Part shown: in pieces, positions 28,712-37,764 of the stretch
How positions within the stretch are numbered: position 1 is the stretch's first letter
Layout: each line of letters opens with the position of its first letter
Assembly: GCA_000307935.1 (NCBI GenBank)
Contig: AMWX01000008.1
Location: 166,811-230,810 of the forward strand
Length of the DNA: 64,000 nt
Direction of reading: 5' to 3'
Source of the DNA: SAR86 cluster bacterium SAR86E
Lineage (GTDB): Bacteria; Pseudomonadota; Gammaproteobacteria; Magnimaribacterales; D2472
Made by a program: the position numbers and the translations under genes
The notes under the pieces: generated by a model
What the model was told of the DNA's origin: nothing
What the model saw: the letters and a program-made list of their open reading frames with translations, nothing else
Database searches by the model: none

Positions 28712-30501
28712 TATTTTTCTCCTGAATTAAAGTAATTCAAAAACGCTTCTTGAGGTATCGAAACTCTTCCAAATTGCTTCATTTTCTTTTTACCTTCTTT
28801 CTGTTTTTCAAGAAGTTTTTTCTTTCTGCTTATATCACCACCATAACATTTTGCGGTAACATTTTTTCTAAGAGCTTTTACAGTTTCCCGAGAAATTATC
28901 TTTGATCCCAAAGCAACCTGAATAGGTATATCAAACATCTGTCTAGGAATTAATTTTTGCAAATTTTTAGCTACCTCCCTTCCGCGAGTCATTGCAAAAT
29001 CCTTATGAATAATTATTGATAGCGCATCTACGACTTCGTTATTGAGCAATACATCCAGTTTAATTAGATTTGAAGCCTTGAAGTCAGTAATATTATATTC
29101 AATTGAAGCATACCCCTTGGTCGTGGATTTCAGACGATCAAAGAAATCAATAATTACTTCAGCCAAAGGCATTTCAAAAACTATTGAGACTTGATTGCCA
29201 AAATAAGTCATGTCCTTTTGCGTGCCTCTTTTTTGAGTGCAAAGAGTGATGACATTGCCAACATAATCTTTTGGCGTAAGAATTGTGGCAGATACATATG
29301 GCTCGCGTATCTCAGAAACATTACTTAAGCTTGGAAGCTGAGAGGGACTATCACAATCAACAACCTCACCATCGGTTTTAACAACCTGATATTGCACAGA
29401 AGGAGCTGTAGAGATTAGATTGAGGTCATATTCCCTTTCTAACCTTTCTCTTACTACCTCCAAATGCAGAGTACCCAAAAACCCGCACCTAAAACCAAAC
29501 CCTAAAGCATCTGAAACCTCAGGTTCATATATTAAAGCAGAGTCATTCAGGACCAACTTAGAAAGCGCATCTCTAAATTTCTCATATTCATCTGAATCAA
29601 CTGTAAACAATGATGCAAAAACCTTGGGGAGAACTTTTTGAAATCCTGGCAAAGGTTTAGAGGAATCATTTTTGGAATCGATAATAGTATCGCCTACCGG
29701 TGCTCCTTGAATATTTTTTATGCCTGCAACCATATACCCAACCTGACCTACATTGAGCTCTTTTGCTGGAATTTTTTTGGGTGAGAAAATACCAATTTGA
29801 TCTGCAATGTATGATTGTTGAGTGGAATAAACTTTAATTTTTTGACCCTGAGAGATTGAGCCATTAATTACCTTAATAAGTGAAACTACCCCTAGGTATG
29901 CATCAAACCATGAATCGATAATTAAGGCCTCAAATTCTGCATTTGGATTACCTTTAGGAGGAGGTATATTGTTAACCAAAAGATTGAGCAATTCCTCAAT
30001 GCCTTCACCAGTTTTTGCACTTACTAATGGTGCTTGAGTTGCGTCAATACCAATCATATCTTCTATTTCTTGCTTTACTCTATTAGGTTCAGCTTGAGGC
30101 AAATCAATTTTGTTGATCACTGCAAGAACCTCTAGGTTTTGATCAACGGCGGTATAACAATTTGCTAGTGTTTGAGCTTCGACACCCTGAGAGCCATCGA
30201 CAACCAGCAAGGCACCCTCACATGCAGACAAGGATCTAGACACTTCATATGAAAAATCTACATGGCCAGGTGTATCAATAAAATTTAACTGATATGTTTG
30301 CCCGTCTACTTTATAGTCAAGCGTAACAGCTTGAGCTTTGATAGTGATTCCTCTCTCTTTCTCAATATCCATGGTATCAAGAATTTGATCAGACATTTCT
30401 CTCTGAGACAGGCCTCCACAATACTCAATCAAACGATCAGACAGGGTTGATTTCCCATGATCAATATGAGCAATAATTGAAAAGTTTCTAATATTTTTCA
30501 T
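28711..30501 (-). CDS. lepA: Elongation factor 4 (LepA)
   Basis: Translational GTPase that back-translocates or helps assemble ribosomes. 596 residues: G1 [28 protein letters not shown], then domains II, III, V and the LepA-specific C-terminal domain ([20 protein letters not shown]). A hairpin terminator lies between degP and this gene, so lepA probably begins its own transcription unit. Confidence 0.98.
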   Translation of the reverse strand: MKNIRNFSIIAHIDHGKSTLSDRLIEYCGGLSQREMSDQILDTMDIEKERGITIKAQAVTLDYKVDGQTYQLNFIDTPGHVDFSYEVSRSLSACEGALLVVDGSQGVEAQTLANCYTAVDQNLEVLAVINKIDLPQAEPNRVKQEIEDMIGIDATQAPLVSAKTGEGIEELLNLLVNNIPPPKGNPNAEFEALIIDSWFDAYLGVVSLIKVINGSISQGQKIKVYSTQQSYIADQIGIFSPKKIPAKELNVGQVGYMVAGIKNIQGAPVGDTIIDSKNDSSKPLPGFQKVLPKVFASLFTVDSDEYEKFRDALSKLVLNDSALIYEPEVSDALGFGFRCGFLGTLHLEVVRERLEREYDLNLISTAPSVQYQVVKTDGEVVDCDSPSQLPSLSNVSEIREPYVSATILTPKDYVGNVITLCTQKRGTQKDMTYFGNQVSIVFEMPLAEVIIDFFDRLKSTTKGYASIEYNITDFKASNLIKLDVLLNNEVVDALSIIIHKDFAMTRGREVAKNLQKLIPRQMFDIPIQVALGSKIISRETVKALRKNVTAKCYGGDISRKKKLLEKQKEGKKKMKQFGRVSIPQEAFLNYFNSGEK

Positions 30502-30528
30502 CTTATGTTGAATGCATGACTATTCTAT

Positions 30529-30559
30529 AAGAAAAGCTGATTCGTTATCAGCTTTTCTT
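30529..30559 (-). terminator. Hairpin terminator after the rpoE-degP unit
   Basis: Thirteen-base arms aagaaaagctgat and atcagcttttctt are perfectly complementary around a 5-base loop. On the minus strand the 3' arm ends in a T-rich cttttctta, giving a plausible intrinsic terminator between degP and lepA. Readthrough may still link the units. Confidence 0.7.
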
Positions 30560-30576
30560 AAGCATTTCAGATGGAT

Positions 30577-31971
30577 TTAATCAACGGTGACTGCAACAAA
30601 AAATCTATTATTGTTTCTTTGACCAACTATTGCCAGCTTATCACCTTCACTGAATTGTTCAATTAGCTCTTCAAATCCTTGAGAGTCGTCTATTTTATAA
30701 CGCTTACCCTGAGATATGACCTCGGTGATAATATCTCCTCTGGCAATCTTTCCATAGGCTGGAGAGCCATTGTTTACTCTCAAAACTAAAACACCCTTTT
30801 CTGGATCAGTGGGTCTAGAATTTTCATCAGAAATATCTTCAATCTTTAGTCCAAGTGGATCTGATGAAATTTCAGCTTTTGCAGGAATAAATGTTCTTTC
30901 ATCTGCGGGCAGTTCGCCAAGTACAAACTTCAAGTTTATACTTTTGCCTTCGCGTATTACCTTGGCGTTAGCTTTTGTTTCTGGTTGAATTCTTCCCACA
31001 ACATGAGGTAAATCTGATCCAAATTTAATCTCTTTGCCATTAAATTCTATGATCACATCTCCGGCCTGAAGACCAGCCTCATCTCCAGACTCACCTTTTT
31101 CAACGTCTGTGATGAGAGCTCCGTAAGGCTTATCCATGCTCAAAGCTTCAGCTAAATCATTATCAACCTCACCGACCCTTACTCCAAGATAACCCCTGGA
31201 TACACTTCCATCTTCAATGATCTGCTCAGCTACCTCCATAGCAACATCAATTGGGATCGCAAATGCTAAGCCCTGATAGCCTCCACTTCTTGAATAAATT
31301 TGAGAATTAATACCAACGACTCTTCCTTTTAAATCAAATAAAGGACCTCCAGAATTTCCTGGATTTATAGCTACATCAGTCTGTATGAAAGGGACATAAT
31401 TACCTATATTTTGATTTTGAATACTTCTTCCTTTTGCACTAACAATCCCAGCTGTTACTGAAAAATCAAATGAAAATGGAGAGCCAATAGCAACGACCCA
31501 ATCACCAACTTTTAATGTTTCACTGTTTCCAATTGAAACCCTGGGAAGATTTTTGCCTTTAATTTTTAAAACAGCTAAGTCAGAAAGTGGGTCGACTCCC
31601 ACAACTTCAGCTGAAAACTCTCTTCTATCATTGAGCGAGACAGTAATTTCTTCAGCCTCGTCTATAACATGAAAGTTTGTAAGCAAATAACCGTCCTCAA
31701 AAATAAACCCTGATCCATAAGCAACTGCCTCTCTGGTCCGGGGCTCCTGAGGCTGAGGAAAGCTTCGACCTCTTGGTATACCAAAAAATCTTTCAAATTC
31801 GTCAAAGCCACGAAGAGAATTTTGCATCTTCACTTCCTTGCGAGAGGTAATATTTACTACTGCAGGTGCAGATGTTTCGACTAGTTGTGAAATATTTGAT
31901 GGGAGTGCTGCACCAAGAATAGATGAATATCCTAAAATAAATAAAAAAATATTGCGTTTAAAAAAATACAT
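30577..31971 (-). CDS. Periplasmic serine protease DegP/MucD family
   Basis: 464 residues with an N-terminal signal segment (about 7-22). The trypsin-like triad is His101 (TNFHVID), Asp131 (PLSDLAVLKI) and Ser207 (NPGNSGGPLF). Two PDZ domains follow (YLGVRVGEV, and a second near residues 370-460). It degrades or refolds damaged envelope proteins. Placed directly after rpoE and the anti-sigma gene, as mucD follows algU-mucA-mucB in Pseudomonas, so it is probably under sigma-E control. Confidence 0.95.
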   Translation of the reverse strand: MYFFKRNIFLFILGYSSILGAALPSNISQLVETSAPAVVNITSRKEVKMQNSLRGFDEFERFFGIPRGRSFPQPQEPRTREAVAYGSGFIFEDGYLLTNFHVIDEAEEITVSLNDRREFSAEVVGVDPLSDLAVLKIKGKNLPRVSIGNSETLKVGDWVVAIGSPFSFDFSVTAGIVSAKGRSIQNQNIGNYVPFIQTDVAINPGNSGGPLFDLKGRVVGINSQIYSRSGGYQGLAFAIPIDVAMEVAEQIIEDGSVSRGYLGVRVGEVDNDLAEALSMDKPYGALITDVEKGESGDEAGLQAGDVIIEFNGKEIKFGSDLPHVVGRIQPETKANAKVIREGKSINLKFVLGELPADERTFIPAKAEISSDPLGLKIEDISDENSRPTDPEKGVLVLRVNNGSPAYGKIARGDIITEVISQGKRYKIDDSQGFEELIEQFSEGDKLAIVGQRNNNRFFVAVTVD

Positions 31972-31972
31972 A

Positions 31973-32665
31973 TTACTTCCTTTTGTAAATTGCTTGGATC
32001 ATTGGGTTTGCAACTTCCGGTGAAACATCACCGTAAGCTGTTAGGAGCCTACCATCTTTCAATGGGATTAGGTAAATCCAATTATTATTTGCTCTAAAAT
32101 ATTTAACCTTTGTAATGCCAAGTTGCTTATTTTCAAGATGAAAAAATAGATTATTTCTTCCATTTGAATATTGATAAGGGTTCCTTGGATTTACTGAAAA
32201 CCCAACTGGAATCCAGTCTTGAGAAAGGGGTTGTGATCCATGAGATTCATTAGATTGCATAATATGAATCATGTGCTCCATTATGTTTTCATCAGCATTT
32301 AACAATTGATTTTTAGCTTCATCGCTTGAGATAGCAGAAGAAAGCTGCTTTGCTCCAATTTTATCTACTTGAAACCTATTGTTATCAAGCTGATAAATAA
32401 CTGCCAATGTAACAAGGACGGTAGCTGCTGCTGTAACCATATTTGTAATAAGAGGGTTTATCTTTGGCATATAATTACTAATATAAAGAATATTTTTCTT
32501 ATATTGATTCGATTGTCTTTGAAATATATCTGATATTACGCCAAATTCTTTGAATTTCTGTTTTATTTCTTTATTTGATTCAAGATTTTTAAGAGTTTCG
32601 CGCATCTCTTTGGGTGTCAACTCTCCATCATACAATGCTGAAATTTTTTCTAATTCTTTATCCAT
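31973..32665 (-). CDS. Anti-sigma-E factor RseA-like, apparently fused to an RseB/MucB C-terminal-like segment
   Basis: 230 residues. Residues 1-60 match the RseA/MucA sigma-binding domain (KISALYDGELTPKEMRETL). A membrane segment lies at about 72-92 (NMVTAAATVLVTLAVIYQL). The periplasmic part (about 100-228) ends with DWIPVGFSVN, YSNGRNNLFFHLE and AYGDVSPEVANPMIQAI, which resemble the last domain of RseB/MucB (tryptophan-Pro-x-Gly-Phe, YSDG, VxVVGExP). No separate rseB follows; degP comes next. So one protein may combine the membrane anti-sigma factor and a reduced sensor. RseA identity is firm from context; the RseB resemblance is by eye. Confidence 0.75.
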   Translation of the reverse strand: MDKELEKISALYDGELTPKEMRETLKNLESNKEIKQKFKEFGVISDIFQRQSNQYKKNILYISNYMPKINPLITNMVTAAATVLVTLAVIYQLDNNRFQVDKIGAKQLSSAISSDEAKNQLLNADENIMEHMIHIMQSNESHGSQPLSQDWIPVGFSVNPRNPYQYSNGRNNLFFHLENKQLGITKVKYFRANNNWIYLIPLKDGRLLTAYGDVSPEVANPMIQAIYKRK

Positions 32666-33227
32666 TTAAAATATTCTCCTGTTTCATATACTCAAGAATA
32701 AGCTGCCTGGCTCTAAATATTCTTGATCTGACTGTACCAATTGGACAATTCAGAACTCTTGCAATTTCTTCATATGACCGTCCTTCAATTTCTCTTAATG
32801 TAAAGGCGGTTTTTGTTTCAACGTCTATAGTTTCAATGAACTTCATAACCTTTAACTCAGACTCCTCTGCTATAAGTTCTGCTTCTGGTGAAAGGTATTG
32901 TGGAATTTCATGGGCGTCAAAATCCAATGAATCAGTAACTTTGGAGTTTTTGGAATAACTGCTCGCAAAGTCATTTTTTGCAAGATTAATTCCTATTCTG
33001 TAAATCCAAGTAAAAAGGGCGCTATCTCCTCTAAAAGTATCAATTTTTTGCCAAACTCTTATAAATGTTTTTTGACATAGGTCCTCAGCTTGTTCATGAG
33101 ACTTGGTATAACCAACCAATGAAGACATTAATTTTGGTTTATACTTTAGAACCATCGCATCAAAAGCCATACGATTTCCAGCTTTGATCTCTTCTATAAA
33201 CATTTCATCACCCCTGCTAACCTCCAT
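32658..33227 (-). CDS. rpoE: RNA polymerase sigma factor RpoE (AlgU)
   Basis: ECF sigma factor for envelope stress, 189 residues. Region 2 has AEDLCQKTFIRVWQKI and FRGDSALFTWIYRIGINLAKN; region 4 has LREIEGRSYEEIARVLNCP and GTVRSRIFRARQ, near identical to E. coli RpoE in the core. A ribosome-binding site aagaggt (33233-33239) supports the ATG at 33227. It overlaps the anti-sigma gene by 8 bases. Confidence 0.96.
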   Translation of the reverse strand: MEVSRGDEMFIEEIKAGNRMAFDAMVLKYKPKLMSSLVGYTKSHEQAEDLCQKTFIRVWQKIDTFRGDSALFTWIYRIGINLAKNDFASSYSKNSKVTDSLDFDAHEIPQYLSPEAELIAEESELKVMKFIETIDVETKTAFTLREIEGRSYEEIARVLNCPIGTVRSRIFRARQLILEYMKQENILNG

Positions 33228-33244
33228 CAGATACCTCTTAAAAA

Positions 33245-33272
33245 TTGGACAGGGATATTAGTTAATAGTTTC
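33245..33272 (-). promoter_or_regulatory. Candidate sigma-E autoregulatory promoter
   Basis: On the minus strand GAAACT (33272-33267) and TCCAA (33249-33245) are separated by 17 bases, resembling the sigma-E consensus GGAACTT-16-TCAAA. It would start rpoE transcription about 10-15 bases before the gene's ribosome-binding site. The match is imperfect. Confidence 0.3.
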
Positions 33273-33519
33273 AATTATCGATGAAGTTTTTTAAATTTTT
33301 TAAAATAAAATCTTCCTGCTGAGGATTATTTAGTGGTTCATTTTTAAAAATAAAATCATATAAAGGTTGATCTTCAAGGTCTAAAATACTATTAAACATA
33401 GCTAATTCATCGGTTGAAAGAGATTCTAGATTCTTTTCGCTGTAATTTCTAAACAATAAATCTAATTCTCTCAGGCCACGTCTACATTTCCATTTTGTTT
33501 TATTTATGTATGTATTCAT
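33271..33519 (-). CDS. sdhE: FAD assembly factor SdhE
   Basis: 82-residue protein that promotes covalent flavinylation of succinate dehydrogenase. The invariant RGxxE motif appears as RRGLRELD, followed by a helical bundle (LSTDELAMFNSILDLEDQPLY). It lies 43 bases upstream of rpoE on the same strand and diverges from ygfZ, which is its frequent neighbour in Gammaproteobacteria. Confidence 0.92.
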   Translation of the reverse strand: MNTYINKTKWKCRRGLRELDLLFRNYSEKNLESLSTDELAMFNSILDLEDQPLYDFIFKNEPLNNPQQEDFILKNLKNFIDN

Positions 33520-33565
33520 TTTTCTAAACTAATATAATATCTTTAATTCTTTTATAGGTAATTAA

Positions 33566-34324
33566 TTGTTAAATTCCGAGTTAATCAAATATGGTGCCGC
33601 TAATCTGGATGGGGTCTCGGTCATACATTTAAGCGGAGAGTTTGAGTCTGTTTTTAAGCTTTTGCAAGGACAAGTAACATCTGATTGTTCACTTGTAGCT
33701 AACCAATGCGCCCAATCCTCCTCTCTGTGTGATGAAAAAGGTTTTATTTTATGCAATTTTGAAATAGTCCTTGATATAGATCGTTGGTTAATTTTGATTG
33801 ACAAGGAATCTGCAAATATTTTTTTGAATGAAATGGAAAAATATTTACCATTTTACAATGTATCTGCACAAGAAATAAAACAAGAAATCATTGGTATATG
33901 TAAACAGGTCTCTGACACCACTACTTCGAATGAGCATTTCATCAGAAGCGTCGGCGAATTATCCATATCGATATATATACCTAAAGAGAATATATCCATG
34001 GAACCATACAAGAAATTATCTATATTGAACTGGGAGCTTAATAAAAAAATAATGGGTGATCATATAATTAACTCCGAAGACTCTGGTAAGTATAGACCTC
34101 ATGAATTAGGCCAACACTTAACACGCGTTAGTTTTAATAAAGGTTGTTTTAAAGGTCAAGAAATTATTGCTAGGATGGAGTATCTTGGGAAGGCAAAAAA
34201 AGAAACGCGATTAATTTCCCATACCAAACCTGAGCAGGTTTCACAATTTGAGATTGTTGGTTCAACTATTGAAGCTCAAAAGCAATTGTTCTCTTCATGC
34301 CTTGGAAAGATTGAAAACTTTTAA
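33566..34324 (+). CDS. ygfZ: Folate-binding protein YgfZ
   Basis: Tetrahydrofolate-dependent protein of the aminomethyltransferase fold, involved in iron-sulfur cluster assembly. The diagnostic motif KGCFKGQEIIARMEYLGK contains the conserved Cys. 252 residues. The start is TTG at 33566; no ATG is available nearby in frame, and the residues after it (LNSELIKYGA) align with the family N-terminus. It converges on ung with 4 bases between. Confidence 0.92.
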   Translation: MLNSELIKYGAANLDGVSVIHLSGEFESVFKLLQGQVTSDCSLVANQCAQSSSLCDEKGFILCNFEIVLDIDRWLILIDKESANIFLNEMEKYLPFYNVSAQEIKQEIIGICKQVSDTTTSNEHFIRSVGELSISIYIPKENISMEPYKKLSILNWELNKKIMGDHIINSEDSGKYRPHELGQHLTRVSFNKGCFKGQEIIARMEYLGKAKKETRLISHTKPEQVSQFEIVGSTIEAQKQLFSSCLGKIENF

Positions 34325-34328
34325 AAAA

Positions 34329-35003
34329 TTAATTTAGGTTCCAATTAATTGGTTTCATGCCACCTTTTATTAAAATATTATTTATCTTAGAAAAGTGATT
34401 ACATCCAAAGAAACCTCTATATGAAGAGAGAGGAGATGGATGAGGGGCCATTAAAATTGAATTTATTTTTGGGTCGATTAAATTTTTTTTCCTTTGTGCT
34501 TCTTTACCCCACAAAACAAAAATCATTTTTCCTCTTTCGCTTAAAACAGAGATAATTTTATCTGTTAATTTTTCCCATCCTATTCCCTTATGAGAATTGG
34601 GTAAACCTTTTTCAACTGTGAGTACTGAGTTCAATAGCAATACATTTTGTTGAGCCCAAAATTCTAAATCACCATGCTTGCAGATTGGAATATTTAAATC
34701 ATTTTTTAACTCAATAAAAATATTTTTTAAGGACGGTGGTATCTTGCATCCCTTGTTTACAGAGAAAGAAAGTCCATTGGCTTGCCCTTTTCCATGATAT
34801 GGATCCTGCCCTAAAATCATTACTTTTACATCTTCAAAATGAACCAACTCAAGAGCTCTGAAAATATGCAAATTTTCTGGAAATATCCTGGCACCCAGAG
34901 ACTTTTTTTTAATTAATTTTGTTTCTATTTCATGAAATATATTCTTGCAAAATGCCTTGCCAACTGGACTTAACCAGGCATTAGGAAATTTAAATTTACT
35001 CAA
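34329..35003 (-). CDS. ung: Uracil-DNA glycosylase
   Basis: Removes uracil from DNA, first step of base-excision repair. Catalytic water-activating motif GQDPYHGKGQANGLSFSV and the His motif HPSPLSSYRGFFGCNHF are both present. 224 residues, the usual family-1 length. Confidence 0.97.
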   Translation of the reverse strand: MSKFKFPNAWLSPVGKAFCKNIFHEIETKLIKKKSLGARIFPENLHIFRALELVHFEDVKVMILGQDPYHGKGQANGLSFSVNKGCKIPPSLKNIFIELKNDLNIPICKHGDLEFWAQQNVLLLNSVLTVEKGLPNSHKGIGWEKLTDKIISVLSERGKMIFVLWGKEAQRKKNLIDPKINSILMAPHPSPLSSYRGFFGCNHFSKINNILIKGGMKPINWNLN

Positions 35004-35308
35004 AATATTCCTCTCTAAAACTGCTTAAATTTTATCCACAGAATCTGTGGATAAAGCTTGGGATAACTTAGTAATTTCATATTTTAGACTGATTTAATAA
35101 GGTTTCATGAGAATTGATCAAAAACTAATCAAAAAATTATAAAATAACCGCATATCAGTGTTTTATATAAAATATATTGATTATAGATGGTTCTTTTGAT
35201 TATAATTTTTCAGTTCCCAATAACACTATTTTATTCTGTGGGCAAGTATTTTTTTAAAAAAAAATAAATTAGAATGGTCCTTCTTACTACTTACCATTAA
35301 TAGCTCTT
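35004..35308. other. AT-rich intergenic region with paired DnaA boxes
   Basis: 305 bases between divergent ung and an oxidoreductase gene. Near the ung side lies a perfect inverted pair of DnaA boxes (annotated separately) and a degenerate third copy (ttgggataa, 35059-35067). The remainder is very AT-rich (runs of A and T, atataaaatatattg) and has no gene I can support. Confidence 0.6.
35032..35054. promoter_or_regulatory. Inverted pair of consensus DnaA boxes
   Basis: TTATCCACA (35032-35040), five bases, then TGTGGATAA (35046-35054). Both halves match the DnaA box consensus exactly. They lie 29 bases upstream of the ung start. Possible roles are DnaA control of ung or the divergent gene, or a DnaA-titrating site; an origin is not supported by gene context. 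Confidence 0.7.
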
Positions 35309-36415
35309 ATGAATGATCAAATTAACGGCTTATTTTCTAGTTACGATATGAATGGATTGAAGCTTCGTAACAGAGTTGTAATGGCTCCAATGACAAGAAA
35401 TTTCTCACCAAAAGGTGTTCTAAAAGATTATGCTCCCACCTACTATTCTCTAAGAGCCAAAGGTGGTGTTGGACTAATTTTAACCGAAGGAGTTGAGGTA
35501 AGTCACAGGGCTGCTAGCGGCTATCCAAATGTCCCGAATCTAGAGACTGATGCAGCAAAGTTTATGTGGGAAAAAGTAATTAATGAAGTTCATGCAAATA
35601 ATTCAGCCATCTTTTGTCAGCTTTGGCATGTAGGTGGAATTCGAAAACCAGGAATGCCTCCATTTCCGGAAGTACCAGGATTCACTCCCTCAGGTTATGT
35701 CGTACCAGGTAAAAAAGTTGCGCATGAAATGACCAATGATGAAATCCAAGAATTGATAGAAGTTTATGCGCGTGATGCAAAAATTTGTGAGGAACTTGGA
35801 TTTGATGGCGTTGAAATCCACGGCGCTCATGGATATTTAATTGATCAGTTTTTCTGGGATAAAATTAACCTAAGGTCTGATGAGTATGGAGGCTCTTTAG
35901 AAAATAGATCAAGGTTTGCAGCAGAGATTATTGAGTCGTCTAAACAAATTACCTCTGATACCTTTAAGGTTGGTATTAGGATTTCGCAATGGAAACAACA
36001 AGACTATGAAGCTAAGATCACCTCAGATGCTAAGGAGCTCGATCAATTTTTTAATATCTTGAAAATTGCTGGTGCAGATTTTATTCATTGTAGTAATCGT
36101 CGGTTCTGGGAAGGAGAATTTAACTCTAAGGGAATAAATCTGGCAGGCGTTGCAAAAAATGCAACTGACCTTCCTACCATTAGTGTGGGCAGTGTGGGGT
36201 TAGATAAGGATTTTATTAAGCTATATTCAGGCGATCATCAAACGCAAACTGCAGATTTGAGTATTCTTCATGAAAAATTAAACAAATCTGAATTTGATCT
36301 TATCGCTGTTGGGAGAGCCTTGCTCTCTGATCCAAATTGGGCCAATAAAGTTCAGGATGGAAGAGAGGATGAGATTATTCCTTTTGATAAAAGCTTTGTA
36401 GAAAATTATATTTAG
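35309..36415 (+). CDS. NADH:flavin oxidoreductase, old yellow enzyme family
   Basis: 368-residue FMN TIM-barrel enzyme that reduces activated C=C bonds. Conserved pieces: LKLRNRVVMAPMTRN, CQLWHVGG, FDGVEIHGAHGYLIDQF, LRSDEYGGSLENRSRFA and VGRALLSDPNW. It is the single-domain form with no C-terminal iron-sulfur/FAD domains. Physiological substrate unknown. It overlaps the convergent serA by 4 bases. Confidence 0.92.
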   Translation: MNDQINGLFSSYDMNGLKLRNRVVMAPMTRNFSPKGVLKDYAPTYYSLRAKGGVGLILTEGVEVSHRAASGYPNVPNLETDAAKFMWEKVINEVHANNSAIFCQLWHVGGIRKPGMPPFPEVPGFTPSGYVVPGKKVAHEMTNDEIQELIEVYARDAKICEELGFDGVEIHGAHGYLIDQFFWDKINLRSDEYGGSLENRSRFAAEIIESSKQITSDTFKVGIRISQWKQQDYEAKITSDAKELDQFFNILKIAGADFIHCSNRRFWEGEFNSKGINLAGVAKNATDLPTISVGSVGLDKDFIKLYSGDHQTQTADLSILHEKLNKSEFDLIAVGRALLSDPNWANKVQDGREDEIIPFDKSFVENYI

Positions 36416-37590
36416 ATATCTAAAGACCTAACCATTAGGACATGTTCTACGGAACGAAGTTCATTAATGAGGTCCGCACTTGCACTATTTTCAAGATCGA
36501 TTATGTTTATTGCAATATTCTCCCTACTCTTGTTTGTCATATCAGCAATATTTATATTAGATGCTGCTATTGAATCAGTGATCTTGCTTATCATGCCAGG
36601 TTCATTGTGATTGATGACTATCAAGCGATAATTAGTGCTTCTGGCCTGCGAAACCATTGGAAAATTTACTGAATTTATTATTGTTCCATCATTTAGATAA
36701 TTTGCCATTTGATTAGCAGCCATTACTGCACAGTTTATTTCAGCTTCTTTTGTACTAGCACCTAGATGGGGAAGTAAAATTACATCATTCTTTGTTGAGG
36801 ATCTTGTGACTAACTCTGGTGTAGGAAAATCAGTAACAAACTTACCCAGTTTCCCACTCTCCAGCTCTATCATTACATCATCGGAGTTAACAATGCCGCC
36901 ACGTGATAAATTGATAAGTTTTGCGCCTTCTTTAAAATGTTTCAAGGTTGATGCATTAATGAGGTTTGTCGTTGCCTCCACAAGTGGTACATGCAAAGAA
37001 ACATAATCTGCTTGTCCTAAAAGCGATTCCATTGAATCGGCTTTCTGGACCTCTCTAGGAAGCCTCCATGCGGCCTCTATGGATATATGAGGGTCATAGC
37101 CAACTATGTTCATACCAAGTGTCTGAGCCGCTTGTGCGAGCATTGACCCGATGGCACCTAAACCAACTATTCCAAGTGTTTTACCAGCAAGCTCATTGCC
37201 TGCAAAAGATTTCTTTTGCATTTCCATAGCTTTATTTAGTGAGTCTGCATCTTTCGATTCAAGAGTTTTTGAAAAATCTATTCCCTCAATAATTCCTCTT
37301 GAGGAGAGCAGCATGCCACAAATAACTAACTCTTTTACTGCGTTAGCGTTAGCACCGGGTGTATTAAAAACAACAATGCCCTTCTTTGTTGCATCCTCAA
37401 TTGGTATATTGTTTGTCCCTGCTCCAGCTCTCGCTACACAAACCAGATTTTCACCTAAATCACTCTCAAGCAATTTGTGACTTCTTAGCAATAAACCATC
37501 CGGATTTTCTGACACTTCAGCATATTTTTGATTGCTAAGAACTTCCAGACCCTCGGGAGCAATATTATTTAAAGTTTGATATTTATACAT
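36412..37590 (-). CDS. serA: D-3-phosphoglycerate dehydrogenase
   Basis: First step of serine synthesis, oxidising 3-phosphoglycerate with NAD. 392 residues: dinucleotide fold GKTLGIVGLGAIGSMLA, catalytic Arg in INLSRGGIVN, Glu and the His in LLPHLGASTKEAE, and a C-terminal ACT domain (VINHNEPGMISKITDSI) that may sense serine. GAGTNNIPIEDATKKGIVV fits SerA better than other 2-hydroxyacid dehydrogenases. Confidence 0.93.
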   Translation of the reverse strand: MYKYQTLNNIAPEGLEVLSNQKYAEVSENPDGLLLRSHKLLESDLGENLVCVARAGAGTNNIPIEDATKKGIVVFNTPGANANAVKELVICGMLLSSRGIIEGIDFSKTLESKDADSLNKAMEMQKKSFAGNELAGKTLGIVGLGAIGSMLAQAAQTLGMNIVGYDPHISIEAAWRLPREVQKADSMESLLGQADYVSLHVPLVEATTNLINASTLKHFKEGAKLINLSRGGIVNSDDVMIELESGKLGKFVTDFPTPELVTRSSTKNDVILLPHLGASTKEAEINCAVMAANQMANYLNDGTIINSVNFPMVSQARSTNYRLIVINHNEPGMISKITDSIAASNINIADMTNKSRENIAINIIDLENSASADLINELRSVEHVLMVRSLDI

Positions 37591-37706
37591 TTTGGGCTTT
37601 GCGTGTTCATGAAAAATAGTTAGTGTATTACATTAAGAATTATTAACAAAAATATTTTCATATTAAGTCTATTTTTTTCTATGAGATTTTATTTCTCTAA
37701 TTCCGG

Positions 37707-37740
37707 CGGAGCCTTGGGTTCATTCTGATGAGCTGCTCCG
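37707..37740 (+). other. Imperfect RNA hairpin in the serA-glpK gap
   Basis: On the plus strand CGGAGC pairs with GCTCCG, and inside it GTTCAT pairs with ATGAGC (one G-U) around a TCTG loop. A T-run (gttttttc) follows about 14 bases later. The G-U pair favours a plus-strand RNA, which has no obvious gene to belong to; the flanking genes read the other way. Could be a small RNA end or part of the glpK 3' region. Confidence 0.25.
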
Positions 37741-37764
37741 ATTGATCTGAAGGTTTTTTCTATC

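Noticed and set aside
35004..35308. Chromosomal replication origin
   Set aside because: Only two perfect DnaA boxes, a single GATC in the AT-rich part, and no dnaA, dnaN, gidA or parAB nearby.
37725..37745. CTGATGAG resembling a hammerhead ribozyme core
   Set aside because: No GAAA core strand and no compatible stems follow, so the ribozyme fold cannot form.
37591..37764. Riboswitch upstream of serA
   Set aside because: I could not match the region to a glycine, SAM or other known aptamer core; the hairpin favours the opposite strand.
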